Shown: in pieces, positions 43,116-52,983 of the stretch
How the letters are laid out: every line of letters begins with the position of its first letter
How positions within the stretch are numbered: position 1 is the first letter of the stretch
Source of the DNA: Robiginitalea sp. SC105
GTDB lineage: Bacteria > Bacteroidota > Bacteroidia > Flavobacteriales > Flavobacteriaceae
Assembly (NCBI RefSeq): GCF_014243345.1
Contig: NZ_JACLZF010000001.1
Location: forward strand, 1,426,001-1,490,000
Direction: 5' to 3'
DNA length: 64,000 nucleotides
Notes under the pieces: model-generated
What the model was told of the DNA's origin: nothing
What the model saw: the letters and a program-made list of their open reading frames with translations, nothing else
The model's database searches: none
Program-made: the position numbers and the translations under genes

Positions 43116-44581
43116 AACAGCTCAAGGACCTTCTTTTTGGCGTTTCCCTGCATGCAGTCAGCGGGACTACCACCCTGGAAGTCGGGACCATCCATTTCGA
43201 TTCCAGGGAAATAGGGAAAGGGGACGTATTTGTCGCCATCCGCGGCACGGCTGCCGATGGCCACCGCTTTATCCGGGCTGCTGTAAAAAGCGGGGCCCGG
43301 GCTGTGATCTGCGAAGCACTCCCCGAAAGCCTCGAAGACGGGGTGACCTATGTGGAAGTGGCCGACACCCAGCAGGCGCTGGCGGTCATGGCTTCCAATT
43401 TTTACGGGAACCCGTCGGCCAACCTCCGCCTGGTTGGGGTTACCGGCACCAATGGCAAAACCACGGTCAGCACGCTCCTCTACCAGCTGTTCAAAAAGGC
43501 AGGGTACAAGGTGGGGCTCATTTCCACCATCCGGATCATGGTCGACGACCAGGCCTTTGATACGCGCCTGACCACCCCGGACTCCCTGACCATCAACAAA
43601 TACCTCGCCCGTATGAACGAAGCAGGGGTCGAATTCTGCTTTATGGAAGCCAGCTCCCATGGCATTGCCCAGAGGCGCACGGAAGGGCTCCAGTTCGAAG
43701 GGGCGGTTTTTACGAACCTCTCCCACGACCACCTGGATTACCACAAGGATTTTGCCGACTACCGGAATACCAAAAAGCGGCTGTTCGACGGCCTGTCAAA
43801 AAGTGCCTTTGCCCTGACCAACGGAGACGACAAGAACGGGCTGTTCATGATACAGAATACCCGTGCCCGGAAGTACACCTACGCTTTGCGGTCCTATGCG
43901 GACTACCGGGCGCAGATCCTGGAGCAACAACTGGACGGGCAATTGCTCAAAATCCAGGAAAACGAGGTTTGGACCAAGCTCATCGGGCAGTTCAACGCAT
44001 ACAATATCCTGGCGATCTATGCGACCGCCAGCCTGCTCGGGCTCGAACAGCTCGAGATCTTAAAACTTATCAGCGGCCTGCAAACAGTTGACGGCCGCTT
44101 CCAATATTTTGTGTCGAAGCAGCGCATAACGGCTATTGTTGATTATGCCCATACTCCGGACGCCTTGAAAAATGTGTTGGTAACAATCAATGCATTGAGG
44201 ACTGGAAATGAACGCGTCATCACCGTAGTGGGGTGTGGTGGTGATCGCGACAAGTCTAAGCGTCCGGTTATGGGTCATATCGCATCCGATATGAGCCAGA
44301 CCACAATCTTTACCTCGGACAACCCGAGGTCGGAACCTCCGCGTGCGATCATTGCCGAAATGGAAGCCGGGGTGGAACCGCAGAATACCAGGAAAGTCCT
44401 CTCCATCGAAGACCGGGAACAAGCTATCCGCACTGCCTGTAAAATGGCAGCCGGCGGGGATATCATCCTGATCGCAGGGAAGGGGCATGAAACCTACCAG
44501 GAAATCGCCGGGGTCCGCAGGGACTTTGACGATTATAAACTGGTCAGCGAGGTGCTGGAGCACCTGGCTTCGGAGGTTTGA
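43112..44581 (+). CDS. murE: UDP-MurNAc-L-Ala-D-Glu:meso-diaminopimelate ligase
   Basis: A 489-residue Mur ligase with ATP-binding GVTGTNGKTT (about 109-118), the carbamylated-Lys region and the C-terminal DNPR motif (FTSDNPRSEPPRAI), which marks mDAP rather than Lys specificity. It adds the third residue of the peptidoglycan stem peptide. It overlaps ftsI by 4 bases. The wall is therefore predicted to be of the mDAP type. Confidence 0.96.
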   Translation: MKQLKDLLFGVSLHAVSGTTTLEVGTIHFDSREIGKGDVFVAIRGTAADGHRFIRAAVKSGARAVICEALPESLEDGVTYVEVADTQQALAVMASNFYGNPSANLRLVGVTGTNGKTTVSTLLYQLFKKAGYKVGLISTIRIMVDDQAFDTRLTTPDSLTINKYLARMNEAGVEFCFMEASSHGIAQRRTEGLQFEGAVFTNLSHDHLDYHKDFADYRNTKKRLFDGLSKSAFALTNGDDKNGLFMIQNTRARKYTYALRSYADYRAQILEQQLDGQLLKIQENEVWTKLIGQFNAYNILAIYATASLLGLEQLEILKLISGLQTVDGRFQYFVSKQRITAIVDYAHTPDALKNVLVTINALRTGNERVITVVGCGGDRDKSKRPVMGHIASDMSQTTIFTSDNPRSEPPRAIIAEMEAGVEPQNTRKVLSIEDREQAIRTACKMAAGGDIILIAGKGHETYQEIAGVRRDFDDYKLVSEVLEHLASEV

Positions 44582-44641
44582 ACCAAAGGATGAAGAGAAG
44601 GGCACCCCAGGTGCCGGGAATCATAAAAAAACGCGCAGCGC

Positions 44642-45862
44642 ATGTTGTATTACCTGTTTGAATATCTGGAAAGCACGTACCAGTTTCCCGGTGCGTCGCT
44701 CTTTGGGTTTCTGACCTTCCGCGCTGCCATGGCGGTATTGCTTTCACTCATACTGGCCACCGCTTACGGCAAGCGGGTAATCAACTTCCTAAAACGCAAG
44801 CAGATCGGCGAGACCGTCCGGGACCTGGGCCTCGAGGGGCAGCAGGAAAAATCCGGTACGCCCACCATGGGGGGCATCATCATCATTGCCTCCACCCTGG
44901 TCCCCGTGTTGCTGTTTGCGCGCCTGGACAACATCTACGTGATCCTGTTGATCATCACTACGGTATGGATGGGCGTCATCGGTTTTATCGACGATTATAT
45001 CAAGATCTTCAAAAAGAACAAAAAAGGCCTGAAGGGCCGGTTCAAGATCACCGGACAGGTTGTACTGGGGCTCATTGTGGGCGCCACGCTCTATTTCCAC
45101 CCCGGAGTGACCATGAAGGAAAAGAACACCACTGTAATCACCCGGAATTTTGACGTGGAGGAAGTAGAGGGCAGGGAGGTCAAATCCCTGAAGACGAATG
45201 TGCCCTTCTTCAAGGACAACCAGCTGGATTACGCCCAATGGGTCAGCTGGATCGGGGAAGGGGCCGAAAAATACGGCTGGATGCTGTTTATCCCCATCGT
45301 CATCTTTATCGTCACTGCCGTCTCCAACGGCGCCAACCTCACCGATGGGATCGACGGGCTGGCCGCCGGATCTTCCGCCATTATCGTACTGACCCTGGGC
45401 ATCTTTGCCTGGGTATCCGGCAACGCCATTTTTTCGGATTACCTGGACATCTTTTTCATACCCCGGGCCGGGGAGCTCGTGGTATTTATCGCCGCCTTTG
45501 TGGGAGCCCTGGTGGGGTTCCTCTGGTACAACGCCTATCCGGCCCAGGTATTTATGGGCGACACGGGGAGCCTGACCATCGGGGGGGTCATCGCGGTAAT
45601 TGCCATCATCGTGCGCAAGGAATTGCTGATCCCGCTCCTCTGCGGCATCTTTTTCGCCGAGTCCATCTCGGTGATGCTGCAGGTGAGCTATTTCAAATAT
45701 ACCCGGCGGAGGCTGGGAGAGGGAAAACGGATTTTTCTGATGGCACCCCTCCACCACCACTACCAGAAAAAGGGCTACCACGAAAGTAAGATCGTGACCC
45801 GGTTCTGGATTATCGGGATCCTGCTGGCCATAGTCACCATCGTAACCCTGAAGGTGCGCTAG
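44642..45862 (+). CDS. mraY: phospho-MurNAc-pentapeptide transferase
   Basis: A 406-residue polytopic membrane enzyme (about ten helices) that makes lipid I on undecaprenyl phosphate. Signatures: [18 protein letters not shown] with the Asp pair, [12 protein letters not shown] and [11 protein letters not shown]. The cytoplasmic loop around residues 155-210 is longer than in E. coli MraY (360 residues), which is usual in Bacteroidetes. It lies 60 bases after murE. Confidence 0.96.
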   Translation: MLYYLFEYLESTYQFPGASLFGFLTFRAAMAVLLSLILATAYGKRVINFLKRKQIGETVRDLGLEGQQEKSGTPTMGGIIIIASTLVPVLLFARLDNIYVILLIITTVWMGVIGFIDDYIKIFKKNKKGLKGRFKITGQVVLGLIVGATLYFHPGVTMKEKNTTVITRNFDVEEVEGREVKSLKTNVPFFKDNQLDYAQWVSWIGEGAEKYGWMLFIPIVIFIVTAVSNGANLTDGIDGLAAGSSAIIVLTLGIFAWVSGNAIFSDYLDIFFIPRAGELVVFIAAFVGALVGFLWYNAYPAQVFMGDTGSLTIGGVIAVIAIIVRKELLIPLLCGIFFAESISVMLQVSYFKYTRRRLGEGKRIFLMAPLHHHYQKKGYHESKIVTRFWIIGILLAIVTIVTLKVR

Positions 45863-45864
45863 GG

Positions 45865-47259
45865 ATGGCAGCAGGCAGGAAGCCGGACACGGCCCGACGC
45901 ATTGACGCACTCAGGCAGGGTGGACTGCTGGTGGTGCTGGGTTCCGGGGAAAGCGGGGTGGGGGCCGCGGTCCTGGGGCAAAAAAAAGGATTTGAGGTAT
46001 TTGTCTCCGACAAGGGGGCCATTGCCGAAAAGTACAAGGACGTTCTTATCCAGACTGGAATCGATTGGGAAGAAGGCGGACATTCCGAAGGCCGAATCCT
46101 CGGTGCGGACCTCTGCGTGAAGAGCCCGGGCATCCCGGATGGGGTGCCGATTGTCCGGCAGTTGGTGGAAGAGGGGATCCCGGTAATCTCGGAAATCGAA
46201 TTTGCCTCCTGGTATTGCGGGGCGACGCTGATCGCGATTACCGGCAGCAACGGGAAGACCACCACGGCAATGCTCACCTACCACCTGCTCCGCGAAGGCG
46301 GGCTGGACGTGGGCCTGGCGGGAAACATCGGCGATAGTTTTGCGGGCATGGTGGCCCGGGAAACGCACGCCTACTATGTGCTGGAGGTCAGCAGTTTCCA
46401 ACTGGACGGTATCCTGGGGTTTGGGCCGCACATCGCGGTGATCACCAACATAACCCCGGACCACCTGGACCGGTATGGATACAAAATGGAGAATTACATC
46501 CGCTCGAAGCTGCGGATTACGGAAAACCAGGGGCCTGAGGACTTCCTGCTTTTTGACCGGGACGACCCGGTGCTTTCCGGGGAGATGGTGCAGGGGCGGT
46601 TTGCCGCACAGCTGCTGCCACTGACGCTGGAGGAGGACCCGTCGGCAACCGGATGGATGGAACAAAACGAATTGAGGATACAACTGAACAACGAAAAATC
46701 GCCATTGAAAATGAGTACGGATTCACTTGCCCTTGAAGGGCGCCACAATATCAAAAACACCATGGCCGCTGCCACGGTAGCCCGCCTTGTGGGTATCCGT
46801 AAGGAGAGCATACGCGAAAGCGTTGCCAATTTCCAGGGGGCACCGCACCGGCTGGAGAAAGTGCTGAAGATCCACCACGTGCAATATATCAACGATTCCA
46901 AGGCCACCAATGTGAACGCGACGTTTTACGCGCTGGACAGCATGTCCGCCCCGACAGTCTGGATCGTGGGCGGTGTGGACAAGGGCAATGATTACAAACC
47001 GCTGATGCCCCTGGTGAGGGAAAAGGTGAAGGCCATCATCTGCCTTGGGACCGATAACAGCCGGATCGTGGACGCCTTTGGCAATGCCGTGGACCTGCTG
47101 GTGGAAACCTATGCGATGTCCGAGGCGGTAAAGGTGGCCTACAAGATCGCAGAGCGGGGCGACACCGTATTGCTGTCGCCCGCCTGTGCGAGTTTTGACC
47201 TTTTCAAAAACTACGAGGACCGGGGCAACCAGTTCAAGGAAGCGGTAAAAGCACTGTAA
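45865..47259 (+). CDS. murD: UDP-MurNAc-L-alanine:D-glutamate ligase
   Basis: A 464-residue Mur ligase with an N-terminal Rossmann-like domain (LVVLGSGESGVGAA), ATP loop ITGSNGKTTT, and C-terminal domain with INDSKATNVNAT and LSPACASFDLFKNYEDRG, the MurD-specific ending. It adds D-Glu to UDP-MurNAc-L-Ala. The ATG comes 2 bases after the mraY stop, and ftsW begins at the base after its stop. Confidence 0.96.
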   Translation: MAAGRKPDTARRIDALRQGGLLVVLGSGESGVGAAVLGQKKGFEVFVSDKGAIAEKYKDVLIQTGIDWEEGGHSEGRILGADLCVKSPGIPDGVPIVRQLVEEGIPVISEIEFASWYCGATLIAITGSNGKTTTAMLTYHLLREGGLDVGLAGNIGDSFAGMVARETHAYYVLEVSSFQLDGILGFGPHIAVITNITPDHLDRYGYKMENYIRSKLRITENQGPEDFLLFDRDDPVLSGEMVQGRFAAQLLPLTLEEDPSATGWMEQNELRIQLNNEKSPLKMSTDSLALEGRHNIKNTMAAATVARLVGIRKESIRESVANFQGAPHRLEKVLKIHHVQYINDSKATNVNATFYALDSMSAPTVWIVGGVDKGNDYKPLMPLVREKVKAIICLGTDNSRIVDAFGNAVDLLVETYAMSEAVKVAYKIAERGDTVLLSPACASFDLFKNYEDRGNQFKEAVKAL

Positions 47260-48459
47260 ATGAAAACGATCCTGAAAAATCTGGAAGGGGATAAGGCGAT
47301 ATGGGGCGTAGTGGCCCTGCTGGCGCTCTTTTCCTTCCTGCCCGTCTACAGCGCCAGCAGCAACCTGGTCTATGTAGTGGGCAACGGGACCACGGTGGGC
47401 CACCTGCTAAAGCACGGCTTGCTGCTGGTACTCGGTTTCGGGATCATCTACGGGGTCCACAAGATCCCGACCCATTTTTTCAAGGGCCTCTCCATCATCG
47501 GACTGCCAGTGGTCCTGCTGTTGCTCGGGTATACGCTCGCACAGGGGACCACCATCGAGGGCGCCAACGCCAGCCGCTGGATACAGGTGCCCCTGGTGGG
47601 GATCACCTTCCAGACCTCCAACCTGGCCGCCGTGGTGCTCATGATCTACACCGCCCGTTACCTGACCAAGATCAAGGACCGGCAAATCCGGTTTTCTGAA
47701 AGCATTTTGCCCTTGTGGCTGCCTGTATTCCTGGTGCTTATCCTGATCCTGCCCGCCAACTTTTCGACGGCGGCCATCCTTTTCTGCATGGTGCTGATGC
47801 TCTGTTTCCTCGGGGGATACCCGTTGAAATACCTGATGAGCATCGTAGGGGCCGGAATCCTTAGCCTGGTACTGTTCGTGCTCCTTGCCAAAGCGATGCC
47901 CGGGGTCTTCCCGAACCGCGTGGATACCTGGATCAGCCGGGTGGAGAGTTTCTGGGACGGTACGGACAGCGAAGGGGACTACCAGATCGAAAAAGCGAAA
48001 ATCGCCATCGCCAGCGGAGGCCTGATCGGCAACGGGGCCGGTAAAAGCGTCATGAAGAATTTCCTGCCGCAGAGCTCCTCCGATTTTATCTATGCGATCA
48101 TCATCGAGGAATACGGCCTGCTCGGCGGGCTGAGCCTGATGTTTTTCTATTTGTTGCTGCTCTTCCGGATCGTGGTGGTTGCCAATGCCAACCAGACGGT
48201 ATTCGGGAAGTTGCTGGTGATCGGGGTGGGCCTGCCCATCGTGTTCCAGGCACTGATCAACATGGCGGTGGCCGTGGAGTTGTTCCCGGTAACCGGACAG
48301 ACGTTGCCGCTGATCAGCTCCGGGGGGACCTCCATCTGGATGACCTGCCTGGCGATCGGGGTGGTCCTGAGTGCGAGCCGGAAGCAACAGGCGCAGGAAA
48401 GAGAATGGGAACAAAACAAGGAGGAGCATCCTCTGGAAGTGCTCAGTGGACAGTTATAG
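47260..48459 (+). CDS. ftsW: septal peptidoglycan polymerase FtsW
   Basis: A 399-residue SEDS-family protein with about ten membrane helices; the segment [32 protein letters not shown] and the late [10 protein letters not shown] are diagnostic. SEDS proteins polymerise glycan strands from lipid II with a partner class B PBP, here FtsI. Placement between murD and murG marks it as FtsW rather than RodA. Its end overlaps the probable murG start by 14 bases. Confidence 0.95.
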   Translation: MKTILKNLEGDKAIWGVVALLALFSFLPVYSASSNLVYVVGNGTTVGHLLKHGLLLVLGFGIIYGVHKIPTHFFKGLSIIGLPVVLLLLGYTLAQGTTIEGANASRWIQVPLVGITFQTSNLAAVVLMIYTARYLTKIKDRQIRFSESILPLWLPVFLVLILILPANFSTAAILFCMVLMLCFLGGYPLKYLMSIVGAGILSLVLFVLLAKAMPGVFPNRVDTWISRVESFWDGTDSEGDYQIEKAKIAIASGGLIGNGAGKSVMKNFLPQSSSDFIYAIIIEEYGLLGGLSLMFFYLLLLFRIVVVANANQTVFGKLLVIGVGLPIVFQALINMAVAVELFPVTGQTLPLISSGGTSIWMTCLAIGVVLSASRKQQAQEREWEQNKEEHPLEVLSGQL

Positions 48460-49537
48460 GTTTTTACTCTCCGGGGGAGGTACCGGAGGACATATATACC
48501 CGGCGATTGCGATCGCCAACGAACTGAAGTCGCGACACCCGGATGCCCGGTTTCTGTTTGTGGGCGCAAAGGACCGGATGGAAATGGAAAAAGTACCGCA
48601 GGCGGGATACGAGATCCGGGGACTCTGGATCAGCGGCCTGGCGCGGAAGCTCAGCTGGAAGAACCTCCTTTTCCCGCTGAAACTGATAAAAAGTATGATG
48701 CAGGCACGAAAAATAATCCGTGAATTCAAGCCCGACCTGGTGATCGGCACCGGCGGGTTTGCCAGCGGCCCCACCCTGCGGGTGGCAGCGGGCAGGGGCA
48801 TCCCCTGTGTCCTGCAGGAACAGAATTCCTATGCGGGGATCACCAACAAGCTGCTGGCCCGGAAGGCGCGTAAAATATTCGTGGCCTACGAGGGGATGGA
48901 GCGCTTCTTCCCTCAGGAATCCATCGTGTTTACCGGGAACCCGGTAAGGGGAAGCCTGGCGGGCGATTTGCCGGACCCGGCCCGGAGCCGGGAGCAATTC
49001 GGCCTGGAGCCCGGGGGCAGGACCCTGCTGGTCCTCGGGGGCAGCCAGGGGGCCCGCCGGATCAACGAACTGATTGCTGCAGAACGGGATTTCCTCCTCG
49101 GGCAGGGGCTGCAGATCATCTGGCAGTGCGGGAAGGGATACTATGAAACCTACAGGGCTTTCGATTCGGACGGCATCCGGGTCAGGGCCTTTATCCCGGA
49201 TATGGAAACGGCTTATGCCGCGGCCGACATCATCATCAGCCGGGCCGGTGCCGGTTCGGTCTCCGAACTCTGCCTGATCGGCAAACCCGTGGTCTTTATC
49301 CCGTCCCCCAATGTGGCCGAGGACCACCAGACCAAAAATGCGCGGGCCATGGTGGCGCATGATGCGGCCGTCATGCTGACGGAATCGGAACTTGAAACAG
49401 GCTTCCAACCCTGCATTGAGGGACTGTTGTCCGATCCGGGACGGATGTCCCGCCTGGGGAGCAACCTGCGCAGGCAGGGACGCCCCGAGGCGACCCGGCA
49501 GATCGCGGACGAAATTGAAAAAATACTCAACCCCTGA
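48446..49537 (+). CDS. murG: lipid II synthase MurG
   Basis: A 363-residue GT28 glycosyltransferase: G-rich loop [15 protein letters not shown] at the N-terminus, [22 protein letters not shown], and the UDP-GlcNAc-binding [10 protein letters not shown]. It transfers GlcNAc onto lipid I at the inner face of the membrane. GTG 48446 is chosen since it places the first beta strand at the N-terminus; the longer frame from 48371 lies inside ftsW. Confidence 0.95.
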   Translation: MDSYRFLLSGGGTGGHIYPAIAIANELKSRHPDARFLFVGAKDRMEMEKVPQAGYEIRGLWISGLARKLSWKNLLFPLKLIKSMMQARKIIREFKPDLVIGTGGFASGPTLRVAAGRGIPCVLQEQNSYAGITNKLLARKARKIFVAYEGMERFFPQESIVFTGNPVRGSLAGDLPDPARSREQFGLEPGGRTLLVLGGSQGARRINELIAAERDFLLGQGLQIIWQCGKGYYETYRAFDSDGIRVRAFIPDMETAYAAADIIISRAGAGSVSELCLIGKPVVFIPSPNVAEDHQTKNARAMVAHDAAVMLTESELETGFQPCIEGLLSDPGRMSRLGSNLRRQGRPEATRQIADEIEKILNP

Positions 49538-49538
49538 T

Positions 49539-50891
49539 ATGGAACTCGCAGGCGTACATAGGGTCTATTTTATCGGTATCGGCGGCATTGGGATGTCTGC
49601 CCTGGCCCGGTATTTTGTGCGCAGCGGCAAGGAAGTCGCCGGATACGACAAGGTACCCACCCCCCTGACCCGCGCCCTGGAATCGGAAGGTGCCTACGTG
49701 CATTACGCGGATTCGGTGGCCGAGGTCCCGGGGGCGTTCAAGGAGGCAGCGGGCACCCTGGTGGTTTATACGCCGGCTGTGCCTGCGTCCCATGCGGAAC
49801 TGGCCTTTTTCCGGCAGGAGGGCTTCCAGGTGGTCAAACGTTCCCAGCTGCTGGGGATGATCAGCCGGGAAACCCGTTGCCTGGCCGTGGCCGGGACGCA
49901 CGGAAAGACAACCACTTCCTGTATCCTGGCGCACCTGCTCAAGGAAGCCGGATTGGAAGTCATGGCCTTCCTGGGGGGCGTCTCCGAGGATTTTGGCAGC
50001 AACTTCCTGATGGAAGGTACCGAATTTTCCGTGGTGGAGGCCGATGAATACGACCGTTCCTTCTTATGGCTGGAACCCGAGGTGGCCTGTGTCACCTCCA
50101 TGGATGCGGACCATCTGGACATCTACGGGGACGATGCCACCCTGAAGGCGACCTTCGCGGAATTCGCCCGGAAAGTCCGCCCCGGGGGCACCCTGGTGGT
50201 CCGGAACGGCTTACCTCTGCAAGGCCTGACCTACGGGATCGATGACGATGCCCAGTACACGATCCGCAACCTGCGGACCGAGGAGGGGGCCTACCGGTTC
50301 GATATCCATACCCCGGAGCACACCTACCGTTCGGTCCGCTTTGCCAAGCCCGGACGCCACAACCTGTTGAATGGATTAGCTGCCTTTACGATGGCGGTCC
50401 AGGTTGCACCGCAGCCGGACCGCCTGGTTAAAGCTCTGGCCACCTTTAAGGGCGTCGAAAGGCGCTTCTCATATAAGCTCAATACCGAGCAACTCATCTT
50501 TATCGATGACTATGCCCACCACCCGACCGAGATCGACGCGGTTTGCGACGCGATCCGGGAAATGCACCCCGGCAGGGAGATCCTGGCTGTGTTCCAGCCG
50601 CACCTCTTCAGCCGCACCCGGGATTTCGGGGCGGAGTTTGCCCGGAGCCTTTCCCGATTCGACGCCATCTGGCTGCTCGACATCTATCCGGCACGGGAAG
50701 AACCCATCGAGGGGATCGATTCGGCCTGGTTGCTGGGCCAGATCCGGAACCCAAGAAAAAGACTGATCGAAAAGTCCCGGCTCATCCCGGAAATCACCCG
50801 GGAAAACCCCCAGATCCTGCTGACCATCGGAGCGGGGGACATTGGCCTGGAAGTTAACCCAATCAAAGATGCACTGAGTCATGCAAGTTAA
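49539..50891 (+). CDS. murC: UDP-N-acetylmuramate:L-alanine ligase
   Basis: A 450-residue Mur ligase with the N-terminal FIGIGGIGMSALARYF dinucleotide-like fold, ATP loop AGTHGKTTTS, then DEYDRSFLWLEPEVACVTSMDADHLDIYG and C-terminal DDYAHHPTEI and FQPHLFSRT. It performs the first Mur ligase step. ATG 49539 is one base after the murG stop; the open frame further upstream belongs inside murG. The 3' end overlaps ftsQ by 11 bases. Confidence 0.96.
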   Translation: MELAGVHRVYFIGIGGIGMSALARYFVRSGKEVAGYDKVPTPLTRALESEGAYVHYADSVAEVPGAFKEAAGTLVVYTPAVPASHAELAFFRQEGFQVVKRSQLLGMISRETRCLAVAGTHGKTTTSCILAHLLKEAGLEVMAFLGGVSEDFGSNFLMEGTEFSVVEADEYDRSFLWLEPEVACVTSMDADHLDIYGDDATLKATFAEFARKVRPGGTLVVRNGLPLQGLTYGIDDDAQYTIRNLRTEEGAYRFDIHTPEHTYRSVRFAKPGRHNLLNGLAAFTMAVQVAPQPDRLVKALATFKGVERRFSYKLNTEQLIFIDDYAHHPTEIDAVCDAIREMHPGREILAVFQPHLFSRTRDFGAEFARSLSRFDAIWLLDIYPAREEPIEGIDSAWLLGQIRNPRKRLIEKSRLIPEITRENPQILLTIGAGDIGLEVNPIKDALSHAS

Positions 50892-51600
50892 ATGGAAATC
50901 CATCAAATTGATCGCATTATTGATCTGTATCACAGGTCTTTATGCATTTTCCGAAGTACGCAACAGCCGGCGGAACATCACCGGGGTCACCGTCCGTTTT
51001 GAAGGTTCGGACAACCTCTATCTGACGGAGAGTATGGTTAATAAATTGTTAATACAAAAATTTGGCAGCCTCCGGAATACCGCCAAAGATGCGATAGTTT
51101 TGGATACTGTGGAATCGGTCCTTAGGACCCATGAAATGGTGAAAAATGCCCAGGTTTATCTTACTGTAGACGGTCAGCTTAACACGAAAATAATCCAAAG
51201 GCATCCAATCGGACGCGTGGCGGGTGACACCCAGTTTTATCTGGACGACGAAGGCAGGAAAATGCCCCTTTCACCCAACCATTCCGCGCGTGTCCCCATC
51301 ATTACGGGCAAAATTACAGGCAAAAGCCTCGAGGACGCGTATGAAATCCTGAAGTTCATCAACGAGGACCCGTTCCTCAGCAGGAACGTCATCGGGATCC
51401 ACATTGAGGATGAGTCTGATTACCGGCTGAAATTCCGCCTGGACAATTTTGTGGTCCGCCTCGGGGATATAACGGACCTGGAAGAGAAATTCGACAATTT
51501 CAAGGCCTTTTATGCAAAGGCCTCACAAGATAAAACACTGGCGCACTACCAGGTGGTAAGCCTGGAATTCGACAACCAGGTGGTGTGCACTAAAATCTGA
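50881..51600 (+). CDS. ftsQ: cell division protein FtsQ
   Basis: A 239-residue bitopic protein with one N-terminal transmembrane helix (about 9-23, LIALLICITGLYAFS) and a periplasmic region that begins with a degenerate POTRA domain (ITGVTVRFEGSDNLYLTESMVNKLL). It scaffolds the divisome. Position between murC and ftsA, size and topology support the call. Base composition dips slightly in this gene. ftsA follows by 6 bases. Confidence 0.9.
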   Translation: MQVKWKSIKLIALLICITGLYAFSEVRNSRRNITGVTVRFEGSDNLYLTESMVNKLLIQKFGSLRNTAKDAIVLDTVESVLRTHEMVKNAQVYLTVDGQLNTKIIQRHPIGRVAGDTQFYLDDEGRKMPLSPNHSARVPIITGKITGKSLEDAYEILKFINEDPFLSRNVIGIHIEDESDYRLKFRLDNFVVRLGDITDLEEKFDNFKAFYAKASQDKTLAHYQVVSLEFDNQVVCTKI

Positions 51601-51606
51601 CAGCTC

Positions 51607-52938
51607 ATGGAAGAAGCGAAATATTCAGTAGGACTGGACATTGGAACCACGAAAATCGTCGCCATCATCGGCAAGGAAAACGAGTACGGCAAGATCGAGG
51701 TGCTGGGGATCGGCCGCTCCAAAAGCCTGGGGGTCCACCGGGGGGTGGTCAACAATATTACCCAGACCATCCAGTCCATCCAGCAGGCGATCGAGGAAGC
51801 CCAGTCGGATTCCGGCCTGAAGATCGGTGCGGTGACCGTGGGCATTGCAGGCCAGCACATACGTTCCCTCCAGCACAGCGACTACATCACCCGGGCCAAT
51901 TCGGAGGAGGTGATCGGGGAAGGCGACCTGGAAAAGCTCGTCAACCAGGTCTACAAGCTGGTCATGCTGCCCGGGGAGGAGATCATCCACGTGCTGCCCC
52001 AGGAATACAAAGTAGACGGGCAGGCGGAAATCAAGCAGCCCATCGGCATGTACGGCGGGCGCCTGGAAGCCAATTTCCACGTGGTGGTCGGGCAGATTTC
52101 CTCTATCAAGAACATCGGACGGTGCATCAAGAGCGCGGGCCTCGACCTGGAAAACATTACCCTGGAACCGCTGGCATCGGCCAATGCCGTACTGAGCCAG
52201 GAGGAAAAGGAAGCCGGGGTTGCCCTGATCGATATCGGGGGCGGTACCACGGACCTGGCCATTTTCAAGGACGGCATCATCCGGCATACGGCCGTGATCC
52301 CCTTCGGCGGGAATGTCATTACCGAGGATATCAAGGAAGGCTGCTCCATCATCGAAAAACAGGCGGAATTGCTGAAAATCAAATTCGGTTCTGCCTGGCC
52401 GGGCGAGAACAAGGACAACGAGATCGTTTCCATCCCCGGCCTCAGGGGGCGCGAACCCAAGGAAATTACCCTGAAGAACCTTTCCAAGATCATCCATGCC
52501 CGCGTGGTGGAGATCATCGAACAGGTCTACCTGGAAATCAAGAACTATGGCCATGAGGACCAGAAACGCAAACTGATTGCCGGCATCGTCCTTACCGGAG
52601 GCGGTAGTCAGCTCAAGCACCTGAAGCAGCTGGTGGAATACATCACCGGCATGGACACGCGTATCGGCTACCCGAACGAACACCTGGCCGGGGATTCGGA
52701 CGCTGAGATCGCCAGCCCCACCTATGCGACTGCGGTGGGCCTGCTGATGAACGCCGTGGAGAACAAGCACCGGCATCTGCGCCGGGACGGACAGGAGGAA
52801 TCCGAGCCTTCCCGGGAGGAAATGGTACTCGAGGGCGTGTCGAACTCCGGCAAGTCACGGACGGTCGACAAACCGCGCAAGACCGTATTCGACAAATGGG
52901 CGGACCGTCTCAAGGAATTCCTGGACAACGCAGAATAA
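51607..52938 (+). CDS. ftsA: cell division protein FtsA
   Basis: A 443-residue actin-like ATPase: YSVGLDIGTTKIVAIIG (phosphate 1), IDIGGGTTDLAIF (phosphate 2) and GIVLTGGGSQLKHL (adenosine motif). The C-terminus ends in an amphipathic segment (FDKWADRLKEFLD), the membrane-targeting helix that tethers FtsZ. It precedes ftsZ by 45 bases. Confidence 0.97.
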   Translation: MEEAKYSVGLDIGTTKIVAIIGKENEYGKIEVLGIGRSKSLGVHRGVVNNITQTIQSIQQAIEEAQSDSGLKIGAVTVGIAGQHIRSLQHSDYITRANSEEVIGEGDLEKLVNQVYKLVMLPGEEIIHVLPQEYKVDGQAEIKQPIGMYGGRLEANFHVVVGQISSIKNIGRCIKSAGLDLENITLEPLASANAVLSQEEKEAGVALIDIGGGTTDLAIFKDGIIRHTAVIPFGGNVITEDIKEGCSIIEKQAELLKIKFGSAWPGENKDNEIVSIPGLRGREPKEITLKNLSKIIHARVVEIIEQVYLEIKNYGHEDQKRKLIAGIVLTGGGSQLKHLKQLVEYITGMDTRIGYPNEHLAGDSDAEIASPTYATAVGLLMNAVENKHRHLRRDGQEESEPSREEMVLEGVSNSGKSRTVDKPRKTVFDKWADRLKEFLDNAE

Positions 52939-52983
52939 AACGAATCAAATCACCCACTGAACAACACTAAAAAGAGCAACAAT